Source: Streptomyces triculaminicus (lineage in GTDB: Bacteria > Actinomycetota > Actinomycetes > Streptomycetales > Streptomycetaceae). From it: a stretch of DNA of 64,000 bases. The DNA lies in NCBI RefSeq assembly GCF_017349075.1, contig NZ_JAFMOF010000003.1:1054001-1118000 (forward strand), given 5' to 3'. Of this stretch, positions 6,734 through 15,495 are shown in pieces. Both the position numbers and the translations under genes were made by a program. Positions within the stretch are counted from its first letter, which is position 1. Each line of letters opens with the position of its first letter. The notes under the pieces were generated by a model. The model had not been told where the DNA came from. It ran no database searches and saw only the letters and a list, made by a program, of their open reading frames with translations.

Positions 6734-8938
6734 TTGTCCGCTTCGCGCGGCGCCCGCCGTCGCAAGGTCCGCCGCCGCGCCGACATGCCCCTGCTGGGCG
6801 GCGCCCGGCCGCCGATAGCCGCGCTGCTGGCACTGCTGCTGGCCGTGGCGGGCACCACGGCGCTGGTCCTCGGCGACCGTGACCGGTCGGCGATCGACAC
6901 GGCCGTCCTCACCTCGCAGCAGCACGTCGCCGAGGACGGCGCCCTCTCCCTGCGCGCCTCGCTCGACGAGAGCATCACCGACCTCCAGCGCGCCGCCGCC
7001 GTCTACGCGGGCTCCGACCCCGACGCGGTCCTGGACAAGCTCGGCAAGGTCTACAACAAGTGGCGCGGCACCGCCGTCATCGACCCGGCCGGCGGCACCC
7101 TGCTCGCCGCGCGCGGCGAGAACATCCCGCTCGCCACCGTCCTCAAGGGCAGGACCGGCAAGGACGGCAAGGACGACGACCCGCTCGGCCCGCGCCTGGT
7201 GAAGCTGCCCTCCGGTGACACGCGCATGCTCGTCGTGGCCGCCCTGCCCGGCGCCGCGGCGCCCCGGTTCCTCGTCGCCTCCGGCACCCTGAACGTCCCC
7301 GGCATCTCCTCCGGCGAGGACCGCTCCCTGCTGGTCGTCGACTCCGCCGGCACCGTCCTGGCCAGCGACGGCCCGTCCGTGGCCCGCAAGGCCTGGGCGA
7401 AGACCGCGCGCAAGACCGCCGCGGCCGACTCCGCCAAGACGCCCGAGGCCGGCGGCCACCCCGGGGCCAGCGGCCACCTGATGGGCGACAAGCGCGGCGA
7501 CGTCCGTACGGCCGTGGGCTACGCGGCCGCCGGCCGGCTGCCCGGCGAGAGCAGCGCGGCCGGCACCCTCGGCCTGTCGGTGATCACCTCGGTCGACGTC
7601 ACCGAGGACCCGGCCGTCGTCCGCACCCAGGCCTTCGGCCTCGTCGCCGCCGGCGTCCTGCTCGTCCTCGCCCTGCTGGTCGGCTGGGTGCTGCTGCGCA
7701 CGGTCCAGCGGCCGCTGCTCCAGCTGTACCTGGAGAGCCGCCGGCTGGCGCGCGGCGAGCTGGACCGCCCGGTGGCCCGCTTCAAGGGCCGCGAGGCGGC
7801 CCGTACCGCCGCCGCCCTGGAGAGCCTGCGCCGCCAGCTGCTCGGCGGCCGCCCCACCCGCACCGGCCGGGCCCGCGGCGGCATCGGCGCGACGGCCACC
7901 GTCCTGGTGTGCGCGGTGGTCCTGCTGGCCTGGGCCGGACCGCTGCTGCTGCTCGTCAACCGCGCGGGCAGCACCGTGGCCGTGCCCCAGCAGCTCGTCG
8001 ACGACCAGCGCCGGCGCACCGACACCGCCTCCGACCGCGTCCGCAAGGCCCTCAACGAGGGCTGGGCCGACGTGGCCTCCGTGGCACAGACCCTCGCCGG
8101 CGGCGAGGCCAAGGAGGACGCCGAGAAGGCCGTCCTGGACAAGACCCTGCGCGAGCACGGCCGCTACCGCGCGGTCTACGTCATCGACGGCCAGGGCAAG
8201 ATCCTCTCCCGGGCCGGCGACTCGCCCCGCCACCCGGCGGGCAAGCCGCCCCGCCCGGACTCCGTCGCCCAGCTGAACACCTCCGGCAAGGAGCCGGCCG
8301 TCGCCGCCTACGCCGCCGTGCCCGGCGCCAAGGACCGCACGGTGGTCGGCGAGTACGACCCGCAGTTCCTGATATCCCTGGTCACCCGGCCGGGCCTGGG
8401 CCAGGTCTGGCTGATCGACAAGGGCCACCGCATCATCGCCGCCGACCGCGGCCACGGCTTCCGGGCCTTCTCCAAGCTCCCCGGCGGCCACCTCGACGAC
8501 CTCGCGGTCACCGCGCGGAACCACACCACCAAGACCTCCGGCACCGCCATCCTCCACCGCGGCGACGGCTCCTCCGACATCGCGGCCGCCGCGCCCTTCA
8601 CCGGCGGCGGCGCGGTCAAGGACCTCCAGTGGCAGGTCGTCAGCTCCCAGCCGACGTCCTGGCTGGAACTGCCCGAGTACAGCGCCCAGCGGCGCACCAT
8701 GCTCGCCGGCCTGCTCGGCCTGACCGCCGCCGTGGCCTGCCTGGGCTGGCTGTACATCATCGTCATCCGCCCCCTGCACGCCCTGGCCGACCGGGCCGAG
8801 GCGCTGGCCGGCGGGGACCGCAAGACCGTGCTCTTCCCGCAGCACCACGACGAGGTCGGCGCGGTCGTACGCAATCTGGAACTGATCCGGCAGCGGCTGC
8901 GGACCTCCGCCGAGCGGCCGACGGCCGGAAGGAACTGA
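6734..8938 (+). CDS. Multi-pass membrane protein with duplicated sensor/HAMP-like architecture, no kinase
   Basis: A 734-residue protein with four predicted membrane helices at roughly residues 27-48, 296-318, 389-409 and 656-678. They delimit two extracellular sensor-like regions (about 250 residues each), each followed by a basic HAMP-like linker (for example LLQLYLESRRLARGELDRPVARF and HALADRAEALAGGDRKTV). No histidine kinase, cyclase, phosphatase or methyl-accepting domain follows. The protein ends 66 residues after the last helix. Start is TTG at 6734 with GAGAGGAAGACCG upstream. It is the first gene of the pgsB-pgsC operon (4 bases before pgsB), so a structural or regulatory role in polymer synthesis is likely but unproven. 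Confidence 0.75.
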   Translation: MSASRGARRRKVRRRADMPLLGGARPPIAALLALLLAVAGTTALVLGDRDRSAIDTAVLTSQQHVAEDGALSLRASLDESITDLQRAAAVYAGSDPDAVLDKLGKVYNKWRGTAVIDPAGGTLLAARGENIPLATVLKGRTGKDGKDDDPLGPRLVKLPSGDTRMLVVAALPGAAAPRFLVASGTLNVPGISSGEDRSLLVVDSAGTVLASDGPSVARKAWAKTARKTAAADSAKTPEAGGHPGASGHLMGDKRGDVRTAVGYAAAGRLPGESSAAGTLGLSVITSVDVTEDPAVVRTQAFGLVAAGVLLVLALLVGWVLLRTVQRPLLQLYLESRRLARGELDRPVARFKGREAARTAAALESLRRQLLGGRPTRTGRARGGIGATATVLVCAVVLLAWAGPLLLLVNRAGSTVAVPQQLVDDQRRRTDTASDRVRKALNEGWADVASVAQTLAGGEAKEDAEKAVLDKTLREHGRYRAVYVIDGQGKILSRAGDSPRHPAGKPPRPDSVAQLNTSGKEPAVAAYAAVPGAKDRTVVGEYDPQFLISLVTRPGLGQVWLIDKGHRIIAADRGHGFRAFSKLPGGHLDDLAVTARNHTTKTSGTAILHRGDGSSDIAAAAPFTGGGAVKDLQWQVVSSQPTSWLELPEYSAQRRTMLAGLLGLTAAVACLGWLYIIVIRPLHALADRAEALAGGDRKTVLFPQHHDEVGAVVRNLELIRQRLRTSAERPTAGRN

Positions 8939-8942
8939 CCCC

Positions 8943-10211
8943 GTGCTCTTCCTCTACACGGTCCTCGTGATCTGCTGCGCCATCGTGCTGGTCGCCGGCG
9001 TGATCGAACAGCGCCGGCACTTCACCAACCTCGAGATGATCCCCACCCGGGTGCTGATCAACGGCATCCGCGGCAAGAGCTCCATCACCCGGCTGTGCGC
9101 GGGCGCCCTGCGCGGCGGCGACCTGGTCACGGTCGCCAAGACCACCGGCACCGCGGCCCGCTTCATCCACCCGGACGCCACCGAGGAGCCGGTCTACCGC
9201 AAGTTCGGCATCGCCAACGTCGTCGAGCAGATCGGCATCGTGCGACGGGCCGCCGCCTACCGGCCGGACGCCCTGGTGATCGAGTGCATGGCCGTGATGC
9301 CGGCCCTGCAGGAGGTCAACCAGACCAAGCTGATCCGCTCCACCATCGGCGTGCTGTGCAACGTCCGCGAGGACCACCTGGCCGAGATGGGCCCGACGCT
9401 GGACGACGTGGCGCGCTCCCTGAGCCGCTCCATGCCGCATGGCGGCATCTGCGTGACCGCCGAGCGCGACCGGCTGCACATCCTGCGCGAGGAGGCGGCC
9501 AAGCGCGACTGCCGGCTGATCGCCGTGGACCCGGAGACGGTCACCGACGCGGAGCTGCGCGGCTTCAGCTGGTTCACGTTCAAGGAGAACGTCGCCATCG
9601 CGCTCGCCGTCGCCGAGCTGCTCGGCGTCGACCGCGCCACCGCCCTGCAGGGGATGTACGACGCGCCGCCGGACCCGGGCGTGCTCTCCGTCGAGCGCTA
9701 CCTCACCCCCGAGGGCATGCCGTTCCGCTTCGCCAACATCTTCGCGGCCAACGATCCCGAGTCGACCCTGATGAACGTCGAGCAGCTGCTGAGCCTCGGC
9801 GCCGTCGAGCGGCCGCTGCACGTACTGATCAACTGCCGTCCCGACCGCGTCGAGCGCAACGGCCAGATGGGCGAGATCATCCCCCGGCTCGCCCCGGACT
9901 CGGTCTTCCTCATCGGCCACCCCACCAAGAGCGCCCACGACGCGATCCCCGCCGAGTGGCGCGACCGCGTGGTCGACCTCGGCGGCGACCGCCGCGACGC
10001 CGCCGAGCTGGAGCGGGAGATCCTGGGCCAGCTCGGCCCCGGCGCCTCGCTGGTGGCCATCGGCAACATCCACGGCCAGGGCGAGCTGCTGCTCGAGCGG
10101 CTGGCCGAACTGCCGGCGGACGAGTCGGCGCCGACACAGCAGCCGCAGCAGCCGGAGGAGCCCCCGGTGTATGTCCCGACGTATATAGAGCCCACAGGAG
10201 ATTTCCGTTGA
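8943..10211 (+). CDS. pgsB: Poly-gamma-glutamate synthase subunit PgsB/CapB
   Basis: A 422-residue ATP-dependent amide ligase of the CapB/PgsB family, which polymerises glutamate through its gamma-carboxyl at the membrane together with PgsC. An N-terminal helix (residues 2-20) anchors it. The ATP-binding loop is GIRGKSSITR, and CNVREDHLAEMG and VLINCRPDRVERN are family-typical. A 30-residue Gln/Pro-rich tail follows the catalytic part. The GTG at 8943 follows the upstream stop by 4 bases. The stop overlaps the pgsC start by 4 bases, indicating translational coupling. The real polymer could be another gamma-linked acidic chain, but the pairing with pgsC and a CapA gene makes the call firm. Confidence 0.92.
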   Translation: MLFLYTVLVICCAIVLVAGVIEQRRHFTNLEMIPTRVLINGIRGKSSITRLCAGALRGGDLVTVAKTTGTAARFIHPDATEEPVYRKFGIANVVEQIGIVRRAAAYRPDALVIECMAVMPALQEVNQTKLIRSTIGVLCNVREDHLAEMGPTLDDVARSLSRSMPHGGICVTAERDRLHILREEAAKRDCRLIAVDPETVTDAELRGFSWFTFKENVAIALAVAELLGVDRATALQGMYDAPPDPGVLSVERYLTPEGMPFRFANIFAANDPESTLMNVEQLLSLGAVERPLHVLINCRPDRVERNGQMGEIIPRLAPDSVFLIGHPTKSAHDAIPAEWRDRVVDLGGDRRDAAELEREILGQLGPGASLVAIGNIHGQGELLLERLAELPADESAPTQQPQQPEEPPVYVPTYIEPTGDFR

Positions 10212-10690
10212 TCCCCGCCGTCCTCACTCCGGAGATCGCCGCCATCGGGATCGCCCTGGGCCTGCTGTTCTCCCTGGTCTGCTACCTGACGACGAACCTC
10301 TCCCCGGGGGGCATGATCACCCCCGGCTGGCTGGCCCTCACCCTGGTCGAGGACCTCCAGCGCGCGGCGATGGTCGTGGGCATCACCGTGCTGACCTACC
10401 TGGGCACCCTGCTGCTGCAGCGCTACGTGATCCTCTACGGCAAGCGGCTCTTCGCCGCGGTGGTGCTGACCGGCGTGGTGCTGCAGGCGACCCTGTACGT
10501 CGTCCTCCAGCAGCAGTTCCCGCTGATGTACGCCAACCAGACGCTCGGCTTCATCGTCCCCGGCCTGATCGCCTACCAGCTGGTGCGCCAGCCCCGGGGC
10601 GCGACGCTGCTGGCCACCGGCACGGTGTCGCTCGCCAACTACGTCGTGCTGACCGCCGGCATCCTGCTCGGCTTCATGCCCACCGCCTGA
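10208..10690 (+). CDS. pgsC: Poly-gamma-glutamate biosynthesis membrane protein PgsC/CapC
   Basis: A 160-residue integral membrane protein made almost wholly of hydrophobic helices (about five), the partner of PgsB in the synthase complex. Family-typical stretches include LSPGGMITPGWLAL near the N-terminus and FIVPGLIAYQLVRQ. The start is TTG at 10208, inside the overlap TTGA with the pgsB stop, preceded by AGGAGATTT. No other start gives the conserved N-terminus. Length matches the Bacillus protein (about 150). It is followed 29 bases later by an NlpC/P60 gene. Confidence 0.9.
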   Translation: MIPAVLTPEIAAIGIALGLLFSLVCYLTTNLSPGGMITPGWLALTLVEDLQRAAMVVGITVLTYLGTLLLQRYVILYGKRLFAAVVLTGVVLQATLYVVLQQQFPLMYANQTLGFIVPGLIAYQLVRQPRGATLLATGTVSLANYVVLTAGILLGFMPTA

Positions 10691-10719
10691 CCGTCCCCGA
10701 CCTCACGGAGCGCACATCC

Positions 10720-11820
10720 ATGTCCCGGAAGACAGCGGAACGGAAGCCGAACTCCCGGAAGAAGGCCAAGGGCCCGGGCCGCCGCCGCGCGATACAGACG
10801 CTGGTCGTCCTCGGCCTGCTGGGCACCAGCGCCTACCTGACGGTGGAGCTGCGCGACAAGCAGCAGGAGACGGCCCCGCCGGTGCAGTCCGTGGGCGGCT
10901 CCGGCACCGCCGCGGGCAAGGCGCTCCCCTCCGGCGAGCGGCGCTTCGAGCGGCTGGCCAACCCGGCGCGCACCGTCGTCCGCTCCGGCGACGGAGCGGT
11001 CCTGGCCACCTTCACCGACAACGCCCGTACCGCCGTGCTCACCGGCCCCAGCCGTACCTTCACCGAGCCCAGCACCACCTCGGCCAAGGTCACCACCGAC
11101 AGCTGGGTACGGCTCCTGCCGGAGCAGTGGAAGGAAGGCTCGGAGAAGGCGGCCTGGTTCAAGGACTGGTTCGGCAAGAACCTGGGCGGCAAGGACCCCG
11201 ACATCTTCGCGTTCGCCATGGACTACCTCGAGGGCGCCCCGCAGAAGAAGGACGCCCGGGGCGTCCCCTACGCCGGCGACGCCCAGTTCGGCCCGCTGAA
11301 CCCCAAGGGCTCCGAGGCCGGCGACATGCGCCTGGAGCAGTCCGACTTCTACGACTACCTCGGCATCCCCTACACCTTCCGCGACGGCACGGTGGAGAAG
11401 CCCGAGACGCCGCGCTTCCGCGCCATGGACTGCTCCGGCTTCGTGCGCACCGTCTTCGGCTACCGCGCCCGCTACCCGCTGATGGGCAAGGACGTCAAGG
11501 GCGACGGCCTGCCCCGCACCGCCAACGGCATGGCCCGCCTCGCCCCCGGCGTGCCGGTGCTGGAGCTGACCGGCAAGCGCCCCGAGGCCATCGACAAGCT
11601 GCAGCCCGGCGACCTGGTCTTCTTCGAGATCGACAAGCGCACCGGCGACCGGCTCGACCACGTCGGCATCTACATGGGCCTCGACACGGACGGCAAGCCC
11701 CGCTTCATCTCCAGCCGCGAGGAGGCCAACGGCCCCACCTTCGGCGACAAGGGCGGCACCGCCCGCCTCGACGGCAACGGCTTCTACGCGACGGGCCTGC
11801 GCAGCGCCAAGCGGCTCTGA
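10720..11820 (+). CDS. NlpC/P60-family peptidase, membrane-anchored
   Basis: A 366-residue protein with a basic N-terminus, one signal-anchor helix (about residues 26-46) and a C-terminal NlpC/P60 domain. The catalytic cysteine is Cys238 in AMDCSGFVR, and the histidine is His314 in LDHVGIY. The PGDLVFFE motif between them is also diagnostic. Such enzymes cleave bonds next to gamma-D-glutamyl residues, usually in peptidoglycan. In Bacillus the poly-gamma-glutamate hydrolase PgdS belongs to the same family and sits beside pgsBCA. As last gene of the pgs operon it is a good candidate for polymer release or trimming. A peptidoglycan role cannot be excluded. Confidence 0.85.
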   Translation: MSRKTAERKPNSRKKAKGPGRRRAIQTLVVLGLLGTSAYLTVELRDKQQETAPPVQSVGGSGTAAGKALPSGERRFERLANPARTVVRSGDGAVLATFTDNARTAVLTGPSRTFTEPSTTSAKVTTDSWVRLLPEQWKEGSEKAAWFKDWFGKNLGGKDPDIFAFAMDYLEGAPQKKDARGVPYAGDAQFGPLNPKGSEAGDMRLEQSDFYDYLGIPYTFRDGTVEKPETPRFRAMDCSGFVRTVFGYRARYPLMGKDVKGDGLPRTANGMARLAPGVPVLELTGKRPEAIDKLQPGDLVFFEIDKRTGDRLDHVGIYMGLDTDGKPRFISSREEANGPTFGDKGGTARLDGNGFYATGLRSAKRL

Positions 11821-11850
11821 GAGCCGCACCCCCGCCGTCCTGACACGACG

Positions 11851-11886
11851 CGAGGGGGTCCGGGGCGAATGCCCCGGACCCCCTCG
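11851..11886. terminator. Bidirectional terminator between the pgs operon and fadB
   Basis: A perfect 16-base stem (11851-11866 with 11871-11886) closes a GAAT loop. It is placed between convergent stops at 11820 and 11904 and is among the strongest hairpins in the window. Confidence 0.93.
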
Positions 11887-11903
11887 TTCGTTCGGTGCGT
11901 GCC

Positions 11904-14030
11904 TTACGCCGGGACGCTCGCCACGCCCTCGGCCAGGAAGCGGCGGCCGATGACGCGCTCGGAGACACCCTCACGGTCCAGGTACGGCGTGATGCCGCCC
12001 AGGTGGAAGGGCCAGCCCGCGCCGGTGATCAGGCACAGGTCGATGTCCTGCGCCTCGGCGACGACGCCCTCGTCGAGCATCAGGCCGATCTCCTGCGCCA
12101 CCGCGTCCAGGACGCGGGCGCGGACCTGCTCCTCGGTCAGGACGCTGTCGCCCTGCACCAGGAGGGCGGCCACCTCGGGGTCCAGCTCCGGCTTGCCGGA
12201 GTCGTAGACGTAGAAGCCGCGCTTGCCCGCCTTGACCACGGCGGCCAGGTTGGGGGAGACCGTGAAGCGCTCGGGGAAGGCGCCGTGCAGCGTCTCGGAG
12301 ACGTGCAGGCCGATCGCCGGGCCGACCAGCTCCAGGAGCACCAGCGGGGACATCGGCAGACCGAGCGGCTCGACGGCCTTCTCGGCGGTGACGACCGGGG
12401 TGCCCTCGTCGATGACGTTCTGGATCTCGCCCATGAAGCGGGTCAGGATGCGGTTGACGACGAACGCCGGGGCGTCCTTGACCAGCACCGCGGTCTTCTT
12501 CAGCTTCTTGGCCACGCCGAAGGCGGTGGCCAGCGAGGCGTCGTCGGTCCGCTCGCCGCGCACGATCTCCAGCAGCGGGAGGATCGCGACCGGGTTGAAG
12601 AAGTGGAAGCCGACGACCCGCTCGGGGTGCTTCAGCTTCGACGCCATCTCGGTCACCGACAGCGAGGAGGTGTTGGTGGCGAGGATGGCGTGCTCCGGCA
12701 CGACCGCCTCGACCTCGGCGAACACCTGCTGCTTGACGCCCATCTCCTCGAAGACGGCCTCGATGACGAAGTCCGCGTCGCCGAAGGCGGCGGCCTTGTC
12801 CAGCGAGCCGGTCACCGCGGCCTTGAGGCGGTTGGCCTTGTCCTGGTTGATGCGGCCCTTGAGCAGCAGCTTGTCGATCTCGCCGTGGACGTAGCCCACG
12901 CCCTTGTCGACGCGCTCCTGGTCGATGTCGGTCAGCACGACCGGCACCTCGAGGCGGCGGGCGAACAGCAGCGCCAGCTGGGAGGCCATCAGACCGGCGC
13001 CGACGACGCCGACCTTGTTGACCGGGCGCGCGAGGGACTTGTCCGGGGCACCGGCGGGGCGCTTGCCGCGCTTCTGCACCAGGTTGAAGGCGTAGATGCC
13101 GCTGCGCAGCTCGCCGCCCATGATCAGGTCCGCGAGGGCCTGGTCCTCGGCGTCGAAGCCCTGGCGCAGGTCGCCGTTCTTGGCGGCGGCGATGATGTCC
13201 AGCGCGCGGTAGGCGGCCGGGGCGGCGCCGTGCACCTTGGAGTCGGCGATGGCGCGGCCGCGCTCGACGGCCTGGTCCCAGGCCTCGCCGCGGTCGACCT
13301 CGGGGCGGGCGACCTCGAGCTCGCCCTTGAGGACGGAGGCCGTCCACAGCAGCGACTGCTCGAGGAAGTCGGCGCCCTCGAAGATCGCGTCGGCGATGCC
13401 CAGGTCGAAGACCTGCTTGCCGCGCAGCTGCTTGTTCTGGTTGAGCGAGTTCTCGATGATCACCGAGACCGCGCGGTCCGCGCCGATGAGGTTCGGCAGC
13501 AGGGCGCAGCCGCCCCAGCCCGGGACCAGACCGAGGAAGACCTCGGGCAGCGAGAAGGCGGGGATCGCCTTGGAGACCGTGCGGTAGGTGCAGTGCAGGC
13601 CGACCTCGACGCCGCCGCCCATCGCCGCACCGTTGTAGTACGCGAAGGTCGGGACGGCCAGGGAGGACAGGCGCTTGAAGACGTCGTGGCCGCCCTTGCC
13701 GATGGCCAGCGCGTCCTCGTGCTTCTTCAGCAGCTCGACGCCCTTGAGGTCGGCGCCGACGGCGAAGATGAACGGCTTGCCGGTGATGCCGGCGCCCACG
13801 ATCTCGCCGGCCTCGGCCTCGGCCTCGACCTGGTCGATCGCGATGTTGAGGTTCGCGAGGGACTTCGGGCCGAAGGTGGTCGGCTTGGTGTGGTCGAAGC
13901 CGTTGTCCAGCGTGATGAGCGCGAAGCGCCCGGCGCCGGGGAGGTCGAGGTGGCGGACGTGCGCCTGGGTGACGACCTCGTCGGGGAACAGCTCGGCCGC
14001 GCCCTTCAGGAGTTCAGCGGTGGTGCTCAC
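11904..14030 (-). CDS. fadB: Multifunctional fatty-acid oxidation protein: enoyl-CoA hydratase / 3-hydroxyacyl-CoA dehydrogenase
   Basis: A 708-residue alpha-subunit type enzyme for two steps of beta-oxidation. The N-terminal enoyl-CoA hydratase half includes GAGITGKPFIFAVGADLKG and AMGGGVEVGLHCTYR. The C-terminal 3-hydroxyacyl-CoA dehydrogenase half starts near residue 330 with the NAD-binding VGVVGAGLMASQLA and the dehydrogenase signature HFFNPVAILPLLEIV. The start is GTG at 14030, overlapping the thiolase stop by 4 bases (GTGA), so the two subunits are translationally coupled. The frame is open further upstream to 14963, but that is thiolase antiframe. Confidence 0.93.
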   Translation of the reverse strand: MSTTAELLKGAAELFPDEVVTQAHVRHLDLPGAGRFALITLDNGFDHTKPTTFGPKSLANLNIAIDQVEAEAEAGEIVGAGITGKPFIFAVGADLKGVELLKKHEDALAIGKGGHDVFKRLSSLAVPTFAYYNGAAMGGGVEVGLHCTYRTVSKAIPAFSLPEVFLGLVPGWGGCALLPNLIGADRAVSVIIENSLNQNKQLRGKQVFDLGIADAIFEGADFLEQSLLWTASVLKGELEVARPEVDRGEAWDQAVERGRAIADSKVHGAAPAAYRALDIIAAAKNGDLRQGFDAEDQALADLIMGGELRSGIYAFNLVQKRGKRPAGAPDKSLARPVNKVGVVGAGLMASQLALLFARRLEVPVVLTDIDQERVDKGVGYVHGEIDKLLLKGRINQDKANRLKAAVTGSLDKAAAFGDADFVIEAVFEEMGVKQQVFAEVEAVVPEHAILATNTSSLSVTEMASKLKHPERVVGFHFFNPVAILPLLEIVRGERTDDASLATAFGVAKKLKKTAVLVKDAPAFVVNRILTRFMGEIQNVIDEGTPVVTAEKAVEPLGLPMSPLVLLELVGPAIGLHVSETLHGAFPERFTVSPNLAAVVKAGKRGFYVYDSGKPELDPEVAALLVQGDSVLTEEQVRARVLDAVAQEIGLMLDEGVVAEAQDIDLCLITGAGWPFHLGGITPYLDREGVSERVIGRRFLAEGVASVPA

Positions 14031-15247
14031 TTGTTGCCTCCGTCGAAGTGCGGGTTCTCCCAGATGACCGTTCCGCCCATGCCGAAGCCGACGCACATCG
14101 AGGTGATGCCGTAGCGGACGTGCGGCTGCTCCTCGAACTGGCGGGCCAGCTGCGTCATCAGACGGACGCCGGAGGATGCCAGCGGGTGGCCGAAGGCGAT
14201 CGCGCCGCCGTACTGGTTGACGCGCGGGTCGTCGTCGGCGATGCCGTAGTGGTCCAGCAGCGAGAGCACCTGGACGGCGAAGGCCTCGTTGATCTCGAAC
14301 AGGCCGATGTCGTCGATCGACAGGCCCGCCTTGGCGAGCGCCTTCTCGGTGGCCGGGACCGGGCCGATGCCCATGACCTCGGGCTCGACGCCGGCGAAGG
14401 CGTAGGAGACCAGGCGCATCTTGACCGGCAGGCCCAGCTCGCGGGCGACGTCCTCGGCCGCGATCAGGGAGGCGGTGGCACCGTCGTTGAGACCGGCGGC
14501 GTTGCCCGCGGTGACCCGGCCGTGCGGACGGAAGGGGGTCTTCAGACCGGCCAGGTTGGCCAGCGTGGTGCCCGGGCGCATCGGCTCGTCGGCGGTGGCC
14601 AGGCCCCAGCCCGTCTCGCCGCCCTCGGGGGACGTACGGCGGATGGAGATCGGCACCAGGTCGGCCTGGATCTTGCCGTCGGCGTAGGCCTTGGCGGCCT
14701 TCTCCTGGCTGCGGACCGCGTACTCGTCGGCCCGCTGCTTGGTGATGTGCGGCAGGCGGTCGTGGAGGTTCTCCGCGGTCATGCCCATGAACAGGGCGGA
14801 CTCGTCGACCAGCTTCTCCGAGACGAAGCGCGGGTTGGGGTCGACGCCCTCGCCCATGGGGTGACGGCCCATGTGCTCGACGCCGCCGGCGAGGGCGATG
14901 TCGTAGGCACCGAGGGCGACGCCGCCGGCGACGGCGGTCACGGCGGTCATGGCGCCGGCGCACATGCGGTCGATGGAGTAGCCGGGCACGGACTGCGGGA
15001 GGCCCGCGAGGATGCCGGCCGTGCGGCCCAGGGTCAGGCCCTGGTCGCCGATCTGCGTCGTCGCGGCGATGGCGACCTCGTCGATCCGGGCCGGGTCGAG
15101 GTCCGGGTTGCGGCGCAGCAGCTCCCGGATGACCTTGACGACCAGGTCGTCGGCGCGGGTCTCGTGGTAGATGCCCTTCGGGCCCGCCTTGCCGAACGGG
15201 GTGCGGACGCCGTCGACGAAAACGACGTCCCTAGCGGTACGAGGCAC
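14027..15247 (-). CDS. fadA: Acetyl-CoA acyltransferase (3-ketoacyl-CoA thiolase)
   Basis: A 406-residue thiolase, first gene of a two-gene operon with fadB. It has the nucleophilic cysteine in IDRMCAGAMTAV, the HPLASSGVR histidine region and the C-terminal active cysteine in GITSMCVGFGMGG. The start is GTG at 15247, behind a strong GGAGGAGAG site. It performs the last, thiolytic step of beta-oxidation, with FadB supplying the 3-ketoacyl-CoA. A second, separate thiolase at 22452 belongs to the aromatic pathway genes. Confidence 0.92.
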   Translation of the reverse strand: MPRTARDVVFVDGVRTPFGKAGPKGIYHETRADDLVVKVIRELLRRNPDLDPARIDEVAIAATTQIGDQGLTLGRTAGILAGLPQSVPGYSIDRMCAGAMTAVTAVAGGVALGAYDIALAGGVEHMGRHPMGEGVDPNPRFVSEKLVDESALFMGMTAENLHDRLPHITKQRADEYAVRSQEKAAKAYADGKIQADLVPISIRRTSPEGGETGWGLATADEPMRPGTTLANLAGLKTPFRPHGRVTAGNAAGLNDGATASLIAAEDVARELGLPVKMRLVSYAFAGVEPEVMGIGPVPATEKALAKAGLSIDDIGLFEINEAFAVQVLSLLDHYGIADDDPRVNQYGGAIAFGHPLASSGVRLMTQLARQFEEQPHVRYGITSMCVGFGMGGTVIWENPHFDGGNK

Positions 15248-15402
15248 GTTGGCTCTCCTCCAGGTGCGGATCGCTGCGCGCGGGCATGCCAGATACGGCT
15301 CCGCCGCGGTGCGGGCTGACACCGTCATGCTACTTACGAGTAACCACGCTGCACAGACCCCTGGGCGACAGCGGTGAAGGTCACACTCCGCAGTCGTCCG
15401 CC

Positions 15403-15446
15403 GGTGCGCGGCCGGGTGCGCGGCCGGGTACGCGGCCGGGTACGCG
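15403..15446. repeat. 12-base tandem repeat, about 3.7 copies
   Basis: The unit GGTRCGCGGCCG is repeated head to tail at 15403, 15415 and 15427 with a partial copy to 15446. It sits in the thiolase upstream region immediately before the rnd terminator. Function unknown. Confidence 0.85.
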
Positions 15447-15475
15447 AAAGCCCCGGCTCGCCGAGCCGGGGCTTT
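15447..15475 (-). terminator. Terminator downstream of rnd
   Basis: AAAGCCCCGGCTC (15447-15459) pairs perfectly with GAGCCGGGGCTTT (15463-15475), leaving a 3-base loop. It begins 20 bases beyond the rnd stop. The A/T ends resemble a true intrinsic terminator. Confidence 0.9.
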
Positions 15476-15495
15476 CGACGGGGAGGCCGGGCCGG

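Noticed and set aside
11895..14114. A 739-codon open frame opposite fadB
   Set aside because: Antisense to a complete fadB with all motifs; Leu/Asp/Val low-complexity composition typical of a shadow frame.
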